Part shown: in pieces, positions 1 to 9,157 of the stretch
Position numbering within the stretch: the first letter of the stretch is position 1
Layout of the letters: each line of letters begins with the position of its first letter
Program-made: the position numbers and the translations under genes
NCBI RefSeq assembly: GCF_023101205.1
Contig: NZ_CP078078.1
Span: 2,241,411-2,305,410, forward strand
Direction of reading: 5' to 3'
Origin: Microbacterium aurugineum
GTDB lineage: Bacteria; Actinomycetota; Actinomycetes; Actinomycetales; Microbacteriaceae
Length of the DNA: 64,000 nt
The notes under the pieces: model-generated
Database searches by the model: none
What the model was told of the DNA's origin: nothing
What the model saw: the letters and a program-made list of their open reading frames with translations, nothing else

Positions 1-358
1 GGTCGCTCTGCGAGATCGCCACCGCCGTCGATTCGTCGATCGTGAAGTGCGCGGCCATCGCTTTGCGCCCGGGCCCTCCCCCGACGATCGGCGACATCCG
101 CATTCCATAGGCGACGTTGCGCACCCCGAGAAGGGCCGCCGACGCGATGGCCGAAGGCAGGGCAGCGAGACCGCCGGCCGTGAAGACGCCGACGAACGCG
201 AACTGCGAGCCGCCGGTGAACATCAGCAGGCTCAGGACGCAGGTCTGCCAGACATCCAGGCCGGATGCCACGGCCAACGCACCGAAGGAGACCCCATAGG
301 CACTGGTCGCGAGCACGACACCGAGCGCCTCTCGCCAGACCTCACGCTCCGCGGTCAT
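1..358 (-). CDS. AzlC-family branched-chain amino acid permease subunit (partial, 3' end outside window)
   Basis: The reverse strand reads an uninterrupted N-terminal 119 codons from an ATG at 358 to the window edge. The protein begins MTAEREVWREALGVVLATSA and continues with YGVSFGALAV and a hydrophobic block containing FTGGSQFAFVGV and GVRNVAYGMRM, all typical of AzlC. AzlC proteins are membrane permeases that, with the small AzlD partner, export branched-chain amino acids or their analogues. The C-terminal half and any azlD gene lie outside the window. The gene is divergent from an XRE-cupin regulator, an arrangement often seen for AzlCD with its own regulator. No clear ribosome binding site precedes the ATG. 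Confidence 0.85.
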   Translation of the reverse strand, partial: MTAEREVWREALGVVLATSAYGVSFGALAVASGLDVWQTCVLSLLMFTGGSQFAFVGVFTAGGLAALPSAIASAALLGVRNVAYGMRMSPIVGGGPGRKAMAAHFTIDESTAVAISQSD

Positions 359-429
359 GGCGCCGATCGCATCGAGGTGTTCGCTTCAGTGAACGCATGA
401 CCATCATTCTGAACATTTCTGGATGCATA

Positions 430-456
430 GTCAAGCGAACGATCGTTTGACATGAT
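430..456 (+). promoter_or_regulatory. Palindromic operator candidate and -10 element of the XRE-cupin gene
   Basis: A perfect 10-bp palindrome (AACGATCGTT, 438-447) sits inside a longer imperfect dyad flanked by GTCA and TGAC. It is followed by a -10-like CATGAT at 451-456, six bases before the ATG at 463. The palindrome would lie in the -35/-10 spacer, so autorepression by the downstream XRE regulator, with co-control of the divergent azlC gene, is a reasonable inference. Binding is not shown by sequence alone. Confidence 0.4.
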
Positions 457-462
457 GAACAC

Positions 463-1011
463 ATGGAGGATCTCCGCACACGTCTCGCTCGAACCCTGCG
501 CCGCGAAAGGGAGGCCGCGAGCCTGTCGGTCTCAGAGCTCGCCCGGCGAGCCGGGGTGTCCAAGGCCACTGTCTCGCAGCTCGAGAGCGGCTCCGGGAAC
601 CCCAGCGTCGAGACGCTGTGGGCACTCGGAGTGGCACTCGGCGTGCCGTTCGCGGTGCTCGTCGACCAGCAGGCCAACGCCCCGACCCTGATCCGTGCCG
701 ACGACCTGGCCGGCGTTCCCTCCTCCGCCGCGGCCTACAGTGCGACCCTGCTCTCTGCCAGCCCTCCGGGAGCACGCCGCGATGTGTACCTGATCCAGGC
801 CGACCCGGGCGATCCCCGCCTATCGGACCCTCACCACCCGGGCACGATCGAGCACGTGATCCTGGTCGCCGGCGAGGCGCGGGTCGGACCCGCGGGCGAA
901 CCCGTGGCCCTCCACCCCGGCGACTACCTCACCTATGCCGGCGATGCCCCGCACATCTTCGAGGCGACGAAGCCCAACACGAGCGCCGTGCTCATCTCCG
1001 AATTGCGCTGA
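463..1011 (+). CDS. XRE-family regulator with C-terminal cupin domain
   Basis: The 182-residue protein has an N-terminal HTH of the lambda-repressor type at about residues 4-62 (LSVSELARRAGVSKATVSQL is the recognition region) and a C-terminal cupin barrel at about 105-175 (EHVILVAGEARVG, then HPGDYLTYAGDAPHIFEA). XRE-cupin proteins are small-molecule-responsive transcription factors, usually acting on adjacent transport or catabolic genes. The divergent azlC gene makes branched-chain amino acid export the most likely target. The ATG at 463 is only six bases from a -10-like element and has no Shine-Dalgarno sequence, so the mRNA may be leaderless. Confidence 0.9.
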   Translation: MEDLRTRLARTLRREREAASLSVSELARRAGVSKATVSQLESGSGNPSVETLWALGVALGVPFAVLVDQQANAPTLIRADDLAGVPSSAAAYSATLLSASPPGARRDVYLIQADPGDPRLSDPHHPGTIEHVILVAGEARVGPAGEPVALHPGDYLTYAGDAPHIFEATKPNTSAVLISELR

Positions 1012-1032
1012 ACGAGGGGCGACCGCGCCGGG

Positions 1033-1929
1033 TCAGTACCAGTTCACGGCCTGGGAATGCCCCCACGCGCTGCACGGGGTGCCGTACACCGAGGAGATGT
1101 ACCCGAGCCCCCAGGCGACCTGGGTGGCGGCGTTGGTCTGCCAATCGGAACCGGCTGACGCCATCTTGCTACCGGGGAGCGCCTGCGGGATCCCGGTGGC
1201 GCCGCTCGGGTTGTACGCCTGGTAGTTCCACCCGGATTCCTTGTTCCACAGGGAGTCCAGGCAGGAGAACTGGTCACCACCCCATCCGTAGGTGCTCGAC
1301 ATGAGCTGCCGTGCGGTGGCCTTGGCACCCTCCGGCGTGTTGGCTGCGGCCAGGGCGGCCGCCGCCTGCTTCTCCGCCGCGGCCCGAGCGGCGGCCTCCT
1401 CTGCGGCGATCCTGGCCGCCTCTTCCGCTGCGCGCTTCTGCTCTGCAGCATCGAGCGCACTGCGCAGCTCTGCGGTCTCGGCGACGACATCTGCCGTCTC
1501 CCGCTTCGCCTCCTCGGCGACGGGGACGACCAGGAGCACCGGAGTCACGTCGAGCTCTTCGAGCTTGTCGATGTCGCTCTCCAGATCGGAGGTGTCGACG
1601 GACGACGTGGTCTCGAGGTCGAGGCCCGAGCTGACGACCTCGCCGTTCAGCGTCTCCGCCGCGACGACCGCGACCTTCGCCTGCGTCAGCGTCGCGGACG
1701 CGACCTTCGTGATCTGCGCCAGGGGCTCCGCACCGGAACGGACAGCCGAGGTGACGGCGGAGGGGATGTCCACCGCACCCGACGCGGGCACGGACGCGAG
1801 ACCGACGCTCACGGTGATGCCGACGAGAGCGGCCGCCGCCACTCCGAGGACGGACAGGGGACGGTGGATCGCTGTGCGGGCTGAGGCCGCTGCGGAGGCG
1901 CGCCGAAGCGCACGAGTCTTCTGAAGCAT
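1033..1929 (-). CDS. Secreted coiled-coil protein with transglycosylase-like C-terminal domain
   Basis: From the ATG at 1929 the product is 298 residues. A hydrophobic segment at about residues 24-46, with a probable cleavage after PASGA, indicates export. An Ala/Glu-rich coiled coil occupies about residues 125-190. The last 100 residues contain LWNKESGWNYQAYNPSGATG, then IPQALPGSKMASAGSDW and AWGLGYISSVYG. This is the lysozyme-like domain shared by aggregation-promoting factors and small actinobacterial cell-wall hydrolases, with the Glu of KESGW as probable catalytic acid. The likely role is peptidoglycan remodelling outside the membrane. An in-frame start at 2013 would add 28 charged residues before the signal sequence and is less likely. 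Confidence 0.8.
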   Translation of the reverse strand: MLQKTRALRRASAAASARTAIHRPLSVLGVAAAALVGITVSVGLASVPASGAVDIPSAVTSAVRSGAEPLAQITKVASATLTQAKVAVVAAETLNGEVVSSGLDLETTSSVDTSDLESDIDKLEELDVTPVLLVVPVAEEAKRETADVVAETAELRSALDAAEQKRAAEEAARIAAEEAAARAAAEKQAAAALAAANTPEGAKATARQLMSSTYGWGGDQFSCLDSLWNKESGWNYQAYNPSGATGIPQALPGSKMASAGSDWQTNAATQVAWGLGYISSVYGTPCSAWGHSQAVNWY

Positions 1930-2056
1930 GGGGTCGACTTTCGGGTTGTCGTACGCCGTTGCAGGAGACTCATCGGGAGCTCGTCCCCGGCGCAGTGAAC
2001 CACCCTGACTCACGAACCTGAACGAAAACCATCCCTCACCTGGGATTTACATGAGA

Positions 2057-2097
2057 AGAGGGTCTCGCACGCGCCATCCGGCGGTGCGAGACCCTCT
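2057..2097 (-). terminator. Intrinsic terminator downstream of typA
   Basis: A perfect 14-bp inverted repeat (AGAGGGTCTCGCAC and its complement, 2057-2070 and 2084-2097) with a 13-nt loop lies 27 nt beyond the typA stop codon. It separates typA from the secreted protein gene on the same strand. Confidence 0.75.
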
Positions 2098-2123
2098 CAC
2101 TCGGAGCGTGTCCGAGGCTGGTG

Positions 2124-4037
2124 TCAGACGTTCGCGTCCTGACGCTTCAGGCGAGCCGTCTCCCGTGCACGGGTGTTCGCATCGAGGTTCACCTTGCGGA
2201 TGCGGACGACCTCCGGGGTCACCTCGACGCACTCGTCATCGCGGGCGAACTCCAGGCTCTCCTCGAGCGTCAGCTGACGCGGGGGCGTCATCGACTCGAA
2301 CGTGTCGGAGCTGGCCGCACGCATGTTGGTGAGCTTCTTCTCCTTGGTGATGTTCACGTCCATGTCGTCGGCGCGCGAGTTCTCGCCGATGACCATGCCC
2401 TCGTAGACCTCCTGCGTGGGCTGCACGAAGAACGACATGCGCTCCTGCAGGGCGATCATCGCGAACGGGGTGACCACGCCCTGGCGATCGGCGACGATCG
2501 AGCCGTTCTGACGCGTCGTGATGGAGCCCGCCCACGGCTCGTAGCCGTGCGAGATCGCGTTCGCGATGCCGGTGCCGCGCGTGGTGGTGAGGAACTCGCT
2601 GCGGAAGCCGATCAGGCCGCGCGACGGGACGATGAACTCCATGCGCACCCAGCCGGTGCCGTGGTTGGTCATGTTCTCCATGCGACCCTTGCGGTTCGCG
2701 AGCAGCTGGGTGATCGCACCGAGGTGCTCTTCCGGGGTGTCGATGGTGAGGTGCTCGAAAGGCTCGTAGGTCTTGCCGTCGATCTTCTTCGTGACCACCT
2801 GCGGCTTGCCGACCGTGAGCTCGAAGCCCTCGCGACGCATGTTCTCGACGAGGATGGCGAGGGCCAGCTCTCCACGGCCCTGCACCTCCCAGGCGTCCGG
2901 GCGTCCGATGTCGACGACCTTGAGCGAGACGTTACCGATCAGCTCCTTGTCGAGACGGTCCTTGACCATGCGAGCGGTGAGCTTGTGGCCCTTGACCTTG
3001 CCCATGAGCGGCGAGGTGTTGGTGCCGATCGTCATCGAGATGGCGGGGTCGTCGACCGTGATGGCCGGCAGCGGACGCACATCCTCGGGGTCGGCGATGG
3101 TCTCACCGATCGTGATGTTCTCGAATCCGGCGATGGCGACGATGTCGCCGGGGCCGGCGGAGTCGGCCGGGTAGCGCTCGAGAGCACGGGTCTTCAAGAG
3201 CTCCGTGATGCGCGCGTTGCTGGTGGTGCCGTCGGCACGGACCCAGGCCACGGTCTGGCCCTTCTTCAGCGTGCCGTTGAAGACGCGGAGCAGAGCGAGA
3301 CGACCGAGGAAGGGGCTGGAGTCGAGGTTCGTGACCCAGGCCTGCAGCGGGTGCTCGTCATCGTACTCCGGAGCAGGAACGTGCTCGAGGATCGCCTCGA
3401 ACAGCGGCTCGAGGTCGTCGTTGTCCGGCAGCGAGCCGTCGGCGGGACGATTCTGCGATGCGGCACCGGCGCGACCGGAAGCGTAGACGACAGGCACGTC
3501 GAGCAGTGCGTCGACATCGAGGTCGGGCACGTCGTCGACCAGGTCGGAGGCGAGACCCAGGAGCAGGTCGTGTGCCTCCTCTTCGACCTCCGCGATACGG
3601 GCGTCGGGACGATCGGTCTTGTTGACCAGGAGGATCACGGGAAGCTTGGCCTCGAGCGCCTTGCGCAGCACGAAGCGCGTCTGCGGCAGCGGGCCCTCAC
3701 TCGCGTCGACGAGCAGGACGACACCGTCGACCATGGACAGGCCACGCTCGACCTCGCCCCCGAAGTCGGCGTGACCGGGGGTGTCGATCACGTTGATCGT
3801 GATCTCCTCGCCGCCTGCGTGCTTGCCCTTGTACGTGATCGCCGTGTTCTTGGCGAGGATCGTGATGCCCTTCTCACGTTCCAGATCGTTCGAGTCCATG
3901 GCGCGCTCATCGACGTGGGCGTGTTCACCGAAGGAGCCCGTCTGACGCAACATGGCGTCGACGAGAGTGGTCTTGCCGTGGTCGACGTGCGCGACGATCG
4001 CGACGTTGCGGAGGTCAGAGCGAAGGGCGTGCGCCAT
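2124..4037 (-). CDS. typA: Ribosome-associated GTPase TypA/BipA
   Basis: The 637-residue protein is a full-length translational GTPase. It shows the G1 loop [10 protein letters not shown] at about residues 17-26, [10 protein letters not shown] (G3), VNKTDRPDA (G4), and the BipA C-terminal region with [12 protein letters not shown] and [17 protein letters not shown]. TypA resembles EF-G and acts in ribosome assembly and translation under stress or low temperature. The ATG at 4037 is preceded by an AGGA-containing leader. A hairpin terminator follows the gene. The divergent neighbour is a membrane protease gene and suggests no functional link. Confidence 0.98.
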   Translation of the reverse strand: MAHALRSDLRNVAIVAHVDHGKTTLVDAMLRQTGSFGEHAHVDERAMDSNDLEREKGITILAKNTAITYKGKHAGGEEITINVIDTPGHADFGGEVERGLSMVDGVVLLVDASEGPLPQTRFVLRKALEAKLPVILLVNKTDRPDARIAEVEEEAHDLLLGLASDLVDDVPDLDVDALLDVPVVYASGRAGAASQNRPADGSLPDNDDLEPLFEAILEHVPAPEYDDEHPLQAWVTNLDSSPFLGRLALLRVFNGTLKKGQTVAWVRADGTTSNARITELLKTRALERYPADSAGPGDIVAIAGFENITIGETIADPEDVRPLPAITVDDPAISMTIGTNTSPLMGKVKGHKLTARMVKDRLDKELIGNVSLKVVDIGRPDAWEVQGRGELALAILVENMRREGFELTVGKPQVVTKKIDGKTYEPFEHLTIDTPEEHLGAITQLLANRKGRMENMTNHGTGWVRMEFIVPSRGLIGFRSEFLTTTRGTGIANAISHGYEPWAGSITTRQNGSIVADRQGVVTPFAMIALQERMSFFVQPTQEVYEGMVIGENSRADDMDVNITKEKKLTNMRAASSDTFESMTPPRQLTLEESLEFARDDECVEVTPEVVRIRKVNLDANTRARETARLKRQDANV

Positions 4038-4138
4038 GCAGGTGTCCTAAAAGATGTGGGGTTTCGCCGGGAAGCCGACGTTCCAGGATAACGCAAGCAC
4101 AGAGCTTGTTCCTGAAAGCAGGTCGTAGCATCGAGATC

Positions 4139-4945
4139 GTGACCAGACCGCAGGCTCCGTGGGACCTCCCCGACCTCTCCCCCGCCCCGTCCCGTGCGCG
4201 ACTGTGGTGGGAGATCGCGATCGTCCTGGCGCTCGGCCTCGGACAGTCCGCCGTGTATGCGATCGTGCAGCTCGTCTACCGGCTCACGGATGAGGTCCCG
4301 ATCGCCGACCAGGTCGCGAAGCTGAACCCGTCCCGGAGCGACCGCGAGATCTTCGACCTCATCTACCAGGTGCTCGCGATCGGGTTCTCCCTGATCCCGG
4401 TGGTGCTGGTGTGCTTCCTGCTCTGGCAGTCACGGCGCCCGCATCTGGCACGGCTGGGTCTGGACGGCACCAGGTCAGGACGCGATGTCGGTCGCGGCAT
4501 CCTGCTCGTCCTGGCGATCGGCATCCCCGGCCTCGGTCTCTACCTCGCCGGTCGCGCTCTGGGACTCACCGTGGCCATCGACCCCGCGGGGGTCGACGCG
4601 TATTGGTGGACCGTTCCCGTCCTGCTGCTGGCCGCGGCCCGCGCATCGCTGCAGGAGGAGTTCGTCCTGCTCGGCTATCTCTTCACCCGGCTCCGCCAAC
4701 TCGGCTGGAGTCCGTGGACGATCATCGTCTCCACGGCGGTGCTGCGGGCGAGCTACCACCTCTATCAGGGGTATCCGGCGTTCCTCGGCAACCTGGCGAT
4801 GGGCCTGCTCTTCGGCTGGCTGTATCAACGCAGCGGACGCCTCCTGCCGTTCCTGGTCGCACACTTCGTGATCGACGCCGCCGCATTCGTGGGGTACCCC
4901 TGGGCGGCGGCGACGTGGCCCGCACTGTTCGGGCTTCCCGGCTGA
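4139..4945 (+). CDS. CPBP-family intramembrane protease (CAAX protease/bacteriocin self-immunity type)
   Basis: The product is about 268 residues with seven or eight hydrophobic segments. The conserved CPBP motifs are present: the Glu pair in LQEEFVLLGYLFTRLRQLG, then a His in the SYHLYQG segment, and a final His in VAHFVIDAAAF. These polytopic metalloproteases process prenylated or membrane-associated substrates in some systems, but the substrate here is unknown. A GTG at 4139 is chosen because a -10 element TAGCAT (4126-4131) ends seven bases before it, which implies a leaderless mRNA. An in-frame TTG at 4106 lies upstream of that promoter element and is unlikely. Confidence 0.85.
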   Translation: MTRPQAPWDLPDLSPAPSRARLWWEIAIVLALGLGQSAVYAIVQLVYRLTDEVPIADQVAKLNPSRSDREIFDLIYQVLAIGFSLIPVVLVCFLLWQSRRPHLARLGLDGTRSGRDVGRGILLVLAIGIPGLGLYLAGRALGLTVAIDPAGVDAYWWTVPVLLLAAARASLQEEFVLLGYLFTRLRQLGWSPWTIIVSTAVLRASYHLYQGYPAFLGNLAMGLLFGWLYQRSGRLLPFLVAHFVIDAAAFVGYPWAAATWPALFGLPG

Positions 4946-4950
4946 GTCGA

Positions 4951-5520
4951 TCAGACCGAAGCGGAACCGGCGAGGAGGATCGCGACGACCGCCCAGATCA
5001 CGATCACCACGAGCGCGATGACCGCCGGCCGATCCCACTCGCGTCGGATCGGCGCATCGGACGCGGGCGCGGCGTCCCAGAGGTCGCGGATGTCCGTGAG
5101 TGCGTGAAGGCCGGATGACGGCTTGGGTTCGGCGTCCTCCCCGCGACCGGGGCGGGGTGGCCGGGCGCGGGCGGGTCCGCCGTAACAGCTGACCTCGCGC
5201 CCGTCATCCAGGGAGAACAGCAGCTGCCACCGCAGGCCGACGTCGCGCACGCGACTCCAGTCGAAGCGCGTGCGGCGGAGCATGTTCTGGACGACGACAC
5301 CGTGGGCATCCACGCGGACATGCGAGACGTAGCTGATCTCGTACACGATCCAGAGGGCGAGCAGCACCCACGGAGCGACGAGCAGCATCTGCCCCCAGCT
5401 TCCCCGAACGGCGGTGTCGCCGAGCAGGAACAAGGCCAGGAGGGCACTGAAGACGAGGACGACCACGCCCGAGGGCGCGCGGTATGTGCGCGCGCCCTCG
5501 GGTTGTTGCGATGAGGTCAC
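4951..5520 (-). CDS. PH-domain membrane protein
   Basis: The 189-residue protein has two N-terminal membrane segments at about residues 19-65, a bacterial PH-like beta domain at about 70-115 (VRVDAHGVVVQNMLRRTRFDW, then DVGLRWQLLFSLDDGRE), a Pro/Arg-rich linker and a C-terminal membrane segment (VIALVVIVIWAVVAILLAG). The start is GTG at 5520 and overlaps the stop codon of the upstream fused ABC ATPase by three bases (GTGA), so it is probably translated with the transporter operon. Its function is not known. Such proteins are common and uncharacterised in actinobacteria. Confidence 0.8.
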   Translation of the reverse strand: MTSSQQPEGARTYRAPSGVVVLVFSALLALFLLGDTAVRGSWGQMLLVAPWVLLALWIVYEISYVSHVRVDAHGVVVQNMLRRTRFDWSRVRDVGLRWQLLFSLDDGREVSCYGGPARARPPRPGRGEDAEPKPSSGLHALTDIRDLWDAAPASDAPIRREWDRPAVIALVVIVIWAVVAILLAGSASV

Positions 5521-7196
5521 GCTCCGGCGCCTCCGAGCGTGAGGGACGCACCCGGGATCGCCTGGAGGAGGCGCTCGGTGTACTCCTCCTGCGGATTCGC
5601 GAAGATCTCGTCGACGGTGCCCTGCTCGACGATCTTCCCCTTCTCCATGACGCAGACGAGGTCGCTCGACACGCGGACGACGGCGAGGTCGTGCGTGATG
5701 AACAGATACGTCAGGCCCAGCTCGGACTGGAGGTCCGCCAGGAGTTTCAGGATCTGATCCTGCACCAGCACGTCCAGCGCGGACACGGCCTCGTCGAGGA
5801 CGATGATGTCCGGCTTGAGCGCCAGGGCCCTGGCGATCGCCACGCGCTGGCGCTGTCCGCCCGAGAGCTCGTTCGGATAGCGACTCGCAAGGGCCTGCGG
5901 GAGGGCGACCTGCTCCAGCAGTTCCTTGACACGAGCCCGCTGCGACGCCTTATCGCCGACACCGTGGATCTGCATGGGTTCGGCGATCGTGCTGCCGATG
6001 TTGCGCAGCGGATCGAGCGAGCCGTACGGGTCCTGGAAGACCGGCTGCATCCGACGACGGAGACCGAAGGACTGCGCGCGCGACAGGTTGGACACGTCGC
6101 GGCCGTCGATCTCGATCGTGCCGCTGGTGGGATCCTCCAGCTTGAGCACCATCTTCGCCACGGTCGACTTGCCCGAACCGGACTCGCCCACCAGCGCGAG
6201 GGTCTTGCCACGCGGGATCTCGAAGGACACATCGTCCACTGCACGGAAGGCTTCACTGCGGAAGTTCCCCTGGCGGATCTTGTAGTCCTTGGTCAGCCCT
6301 GCGACGCGAACGGTCGGCGGGATCGCGGCGAGGTCGTCGCGCGTCTCGATGCCGCGGTCCGCGACCACGGCCTGGATCCGCTTCGACGCCACACTCGGTG
6401 CCGCCGCGACCAGCCGCTTCGTGTACGGGTGCTGCGGATCCTCGAGGATCTGTCGGCTCGGACCCGCCTCGACGATGTTGCCGCCGTTCATCACGATGAT
6501 CTTCTCGGCGCGTTCCGCCGCGAGTCCCAGATCGTGGGTGATCAGCAGCACCGAGGTGCCCTTGTCCCGCGTGAGCGTTGCCATGTGGTCCAGGATCACG
6601 CGCTGCACCGTCACATCGAGAGCCGATGTCGGCTCATCGGCGATCAGCAGCTTCGGATTGGCCGCGAGCCCGATCCCGATCAGCGCCCGCTGGCGCATGC
6701 CGCCGGAGAACTGATGCGGATACTGGTGCAGTCGGCGCTCAGCATCTGCGAGCCCCGCCTGCTGCAGCACCTCGACGGTCCGCGCCTTGACCGCGGCACG
6801 GCCCTGGGCGATGCCGTTGGCTCGGACGGCCTCCTTCACCTGGAAACCGATGCTCCACACCGGGTTCAGGCTCGACATCGGGTCCTGCGGCACGAATCCG
6901 ATGTCGCGCCCACGCACCGACTCGATCTCCCGGCGGCCGAGGCTCGTGAGTTCACGTCCCTCCAGCGTGACGGATCCCTTCGTCACCACGCCGGTGCCGG
7001 GAAGCAGGTTCACGATGGCCGTGGCGGTGGTCGACTTGCCGGAGCCCGACTCACCGACGATCGCGACGGTCTCGCCGGGCATGACGTCGAAGCTCACGCC
7101 GTGGAGGACCTCGCGCATCCCCTCCTGAGAGCGGAAGGCGACCGTGAGGTCGCGCACGCTCAGCAGCGGGGTCTGATCAGCAATACGATCGCTCAT
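5517..7196 (-). CDS. Fused double ATP-binding subunit of peptide ABC importer (DppD-DppF type)
   Basis: The 559-residue protein contains two complete ABC domains. Each has a Walker A GESGSGKST, and the signatures are FSGGMRQR in the first half and LSGGQRQR in the second. Walker B regions read LLIADEPTSALD and IIVLDEAVSALD, and each half ends with the oligopeptide-transporter extension (DPQHPYTKRL and NPQEEYTERL). It energises the importer formed with the two permeases encoded upstream. Its start at 7196 overlaps the stop of the permease gene by four bases (ATGA). In many organisms the two halves are separate genes; the fusion is common in actinobacteria. Confidence 0.95.
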   Translation of the reverse strand: MSDRIADQTPLLSVRDLTVAFRSQEGMREVLHGVSFDVMPGETVAIVGESGSGKSTTATAIVNLLPGTGVVTKGSVTLEGRELTSLGRREIESVRGRDIGFVPQDPMSSLNPVWSIGFQVKEAVRANGIAQGRAAVKARTVEVLQQAGLADAERRLHQYPHQFSGGMRQRALIGIGLAANPKLLIADEPTSALDVTVQRVILDHMATLTRDKGTSVLLITHDLGLAAERAEKIIVMNGGNIVEAGPSRQILEDPQHPYTKRLVAAAPSVASKRIQAVVADRGIETRDDLAAIPPTVRVAGLTKDYKIRQGNFRSEAFRAVDDVSFEIPRGKTLALVGESGSGKSTVAKMVLKLEDPTSGTIEIDGRDVSNLSRAQSFGLRRRMQPVFQDPYGSLDPLRNIGSTIAEPMQIHGVGDKASQRARVKELLEQVALPQALASRYPNELSGGQRQRVAIARALALKPDIIVLDEAVSALDVLVQDQILKLLADLQSELGLTYLFITHDLAVVRVSSDLVCVMEKGKIVEQGTVDEIFANPQEEYTERLLQAIPGASLTLGGAGA

Positions 7197-8137
7197 CGCC
7201 GAGCCCTCGCCTTCGGGTCGAGGGCGTCTCGGATGAGCTCACCCAGAGTCACGAACGCGAGCACCGCCAGGGTGAGCGCGATCGACGGATAGATGAGCGC
7301 CATCGGAGCGACGCGCAACGAGGCCTGCGCCTTGCCGATGTCGAGGCCCCAGGACATCACATCACTGCCGAGACCGACACCGAGGTACGACAGGGTCGCC
7401 TCGGCGACGATCGCCGCCGCGAGCCCGAGGGTCGATACCACGAGCAGCGGCGCGAGGGCGTTCGGGATGACGTGGCTCACGAGGATCCGGAACTTCGACT
7501 GCCCCACGGCCTGTGACGCCATGACGAAGTCCGCTTGGCGGACCCTCAGCACTTCTGCGCGGACCACACGGGCTGTGGAAGCCCAGGCGAACCCGCCGAT
7601 CGCGAAGGCGAGCGTCCACACGGAACGGGAGTCCCGGAAGACGGTCATCACGACCACGGCGGCGAGGATGTAGGGGATCGCGAAGAAGATGTCCCCGACG
7701 CGCGAGAGCACCGAGTCGAGCCATCCTCCGTAGAACCCCGCGAGCGCCCCCATGATGAGGCCGAGGATCGACGCGATCACCGTGGCGATCAGGCCGACCG
7801 CGAGCGACGTCTGCGACCCCCAGACGATTCGGGAGTAGATGTCGCAGCCCTGGAAGGTGAAACCCAGCGGGTGCCCCTCGGTCGGGCCGCCGTTGCTGTT
7901 GGACAGCAGACAGTCGCGGTTCGGCGGCACCTGTGTGAACAGCGTGGGCCACAGCGCCATCAGCAGGAAGACGAGCGCCAGCACCACCGAGAACCAGAAC
8001 AGCGGGCGCTTGCGCAGGTCACGCCAGGCGTCACGCCACAGGTTGCTGGGCTTGTCGGCGATGCGCACGGCGTCGACGTTGACGGATTCCGTCTCGACGG
8101 GAGCAACATAGTGCTTCTGAGTGGTGGGATCAGGCAT
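7193..8137 (-). CDS. Peptide ABC importer permease, DppC type
   Basis: From the ATG at 8137 the product is 314 residues. It has the N-terminal OppC_N region with one membrane segment (FWFSVVLALVFLLMALWPTL), then a BPD_transp_1 domain with five more. The ATPase-contact EAA loop reads DFVMASQAVGQSKFRILVSH. The chosen start overlaps the preceding permease gene by eight bases (ATGCCTGA), which fits translational coupling. An upstream in-frame Met would add 15 residues unlike the family. Confidence 0.93.
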   Translation of the reverse strand: MPDPTTQKHYVAPVETESVNVDAVRIADKPSNLWRDAWRDLRKRPLFWFSVVLALVFLLMALWPTLFTQVPPNRDCLLSNSNGGPTEGHPLGFTFQGCDIYSRIVWGSQTSLAVGLIATVIASILGLIMGALAGFYGGWLDSVLSRVGDIFFAIPYILAAVVVMTVFRDSRSVWTLAFAIGGFAWASTARVVRAEVLRVRQADFVMASQAVGQSKFRILVSHVIPNALAPLLVVSTLGLAAAIVAEATLSYLGVGLGSDVMSWGLDIGKAQASLRVAPMALIYPSIALTLAVLAFVTLGELIRDALDPKARARR

Positions 8138-9056
8138 AGCGAATCCTCGGGTCGAGCAGACCGTAGAGCAGGTCGATGACAAGGTTGACCAAGACGTAAA
8201 GGATCACGAAGACCGTCACGAACGAGACGACGGTCGGACCCTCACCGCGCTGAATCGCCTGGAACAGCGTGTTTCCGACGCCCGGGACGTTGAAGATGCC
8301 CTCGGTCACGGTCGCGCCGACCAGCAGCACTCCGAAGTTGGTGGCGGAGTTGGTGATGACGGGGATCAGCGAGTTGCGCAGCACGTGCACGGGCAGCACG
8401 CGATTGCGTGACAGCCCCTTGCTGTACGCCGTGCGCACCCAGTCCTGGTTAAGCGTGTCGATCACGGAGCTGCGCATCAGACGCATGCTGACCGCATAGA
8501 GACTGAAACCGAGGACTATGGCCGGAAGCCACAGACCTCCCCAGTCGTTGTCCGCGCCCACGGTCGGTTTGAACCAGCCGAGCTGGATCGCCAGGAAGTA
8601 CTGGGCGAGGAAGGCGACGACGAAGATCGGGATCGCGATCGCGACGAGCGCGATCATGAGCGAGACGTTGTCGAAGAACTTTCCCTTGCGCAGCGCCGAG
8701 ATCGTGCCGATGACGATGGCGAGGAAGAACTCGATGCCGATCGCCATGACGGCCAGGCGCCCCGTCACAGGAAGCGTCGCCGCGAGAACCGCGGAGACGG
8801 GCCTCCCGGAGTAGGTGGTGCCGAGGTCACCCTGGAATACGCCGGTGATGTAGTACCAGTACTGCACCAGGAACGGCTGGTCGAGGTGATACTGCGCGCG
8901 CAGCTGTTCGATGACCGCCGGGTTCGGGGTCTTGTCACCGAAGAGCGCGAGGATCGGGTCGCCAGGCATGGCGAACACGAGGAAATAGATGAGCAGGGTG
9001 GCTCCGAAGAAGACCGGGATCACCTGCAGAAGACGTCTCAGAATGTAACCGAGCAT
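8130..9056 (-). CDS. Peptide ABC importer permease, DppB type
   Basis: The ATG at 9056 is preceded by AAGGGAC at a suitable distance and gives the canonical N terminus MLGYILRRLLQVIPVFFGAT. The 308-residue protein has six predicted membrane helices and the EAA loop DWVRTAYSKGLSRNRVLPVH. It pairs with the downstream DppC-type subunit. It follows the binding-protein gene after 101 nt that contain a strong hairpin, which probably lowers permease output relative to the binding protein. Confidence 0.94.
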   Translation of the reverse strand: MLGYILRRLLQVIPVFFGATLLIYFLVFAMPGDPILALFGDKTPNPAVIEQLRAQYHLDQPFLVQYWYYITGVFQGDLGTTYSGRPVSAVLAATLPVTGRLAVMAIGIEFFLAIVIGTISALRKGKFFDNVSLMIALVAIAIPIFVVAFLAQYFLAIQLGWFKPTVGADNDWGGLWLPAIVLGFSLYAVSMRLMRSSVIDTLNQDWVRTAYSKGLSRNRVLPVHVLRNSLIPVITNSATNFGVLLVGATVTEGIFNVPGVGNTLFQAIQRGEGPTVVSFVTVFVILYVLVNLVIDLLYGLLDPRIRYA

Positions 9057-9100
9057 CCGCTTGTCCCTTCTTGAGGGCAAAGAAAGCGAGGCGAACACAG

Positions 9101-9140
9101 CCCATGAGGCGGTGACGAAGAATCGTCACCGCCTCATGGG
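9101..9140 (-). terminator. Intra-operon hairpin between binding-protein and permease genes
   Basis: A perfect 18-bp inverted repeat (9101-9118 and 9123-9140) with a four-base AGAA loop lies 18 nt after the binding-protein stop codon and 44 nt before the permease start. In solute-binding-protein operons such hairpins act as partial terminators or 3' stabilisers that keep the lipoprotein in excess over the membrane subunits. Partial read-through is inferred. Confidence 0.75.
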
Positions 9141-9157
9141 TGAAGTGCCGTCAGACT

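Noticed and set aside
1930..2056. Possible c-di-AMP (ydaO-type) riboswitch before the secreted transglycosylase-like gene
   Set aside because: Such riboswitches often precede actinobacterial cell-wall hydrolase genes, but only about 127 nt are available and I could not find the conserved core elements.
2121..4091. Very long open frame on the + strand opposite typA (656 codons)
   Set aside because: It is the antisense of typA with a composition typical of high-GC shadow frames (long Asp/Val/Leu/Arg runs) and has no family features.
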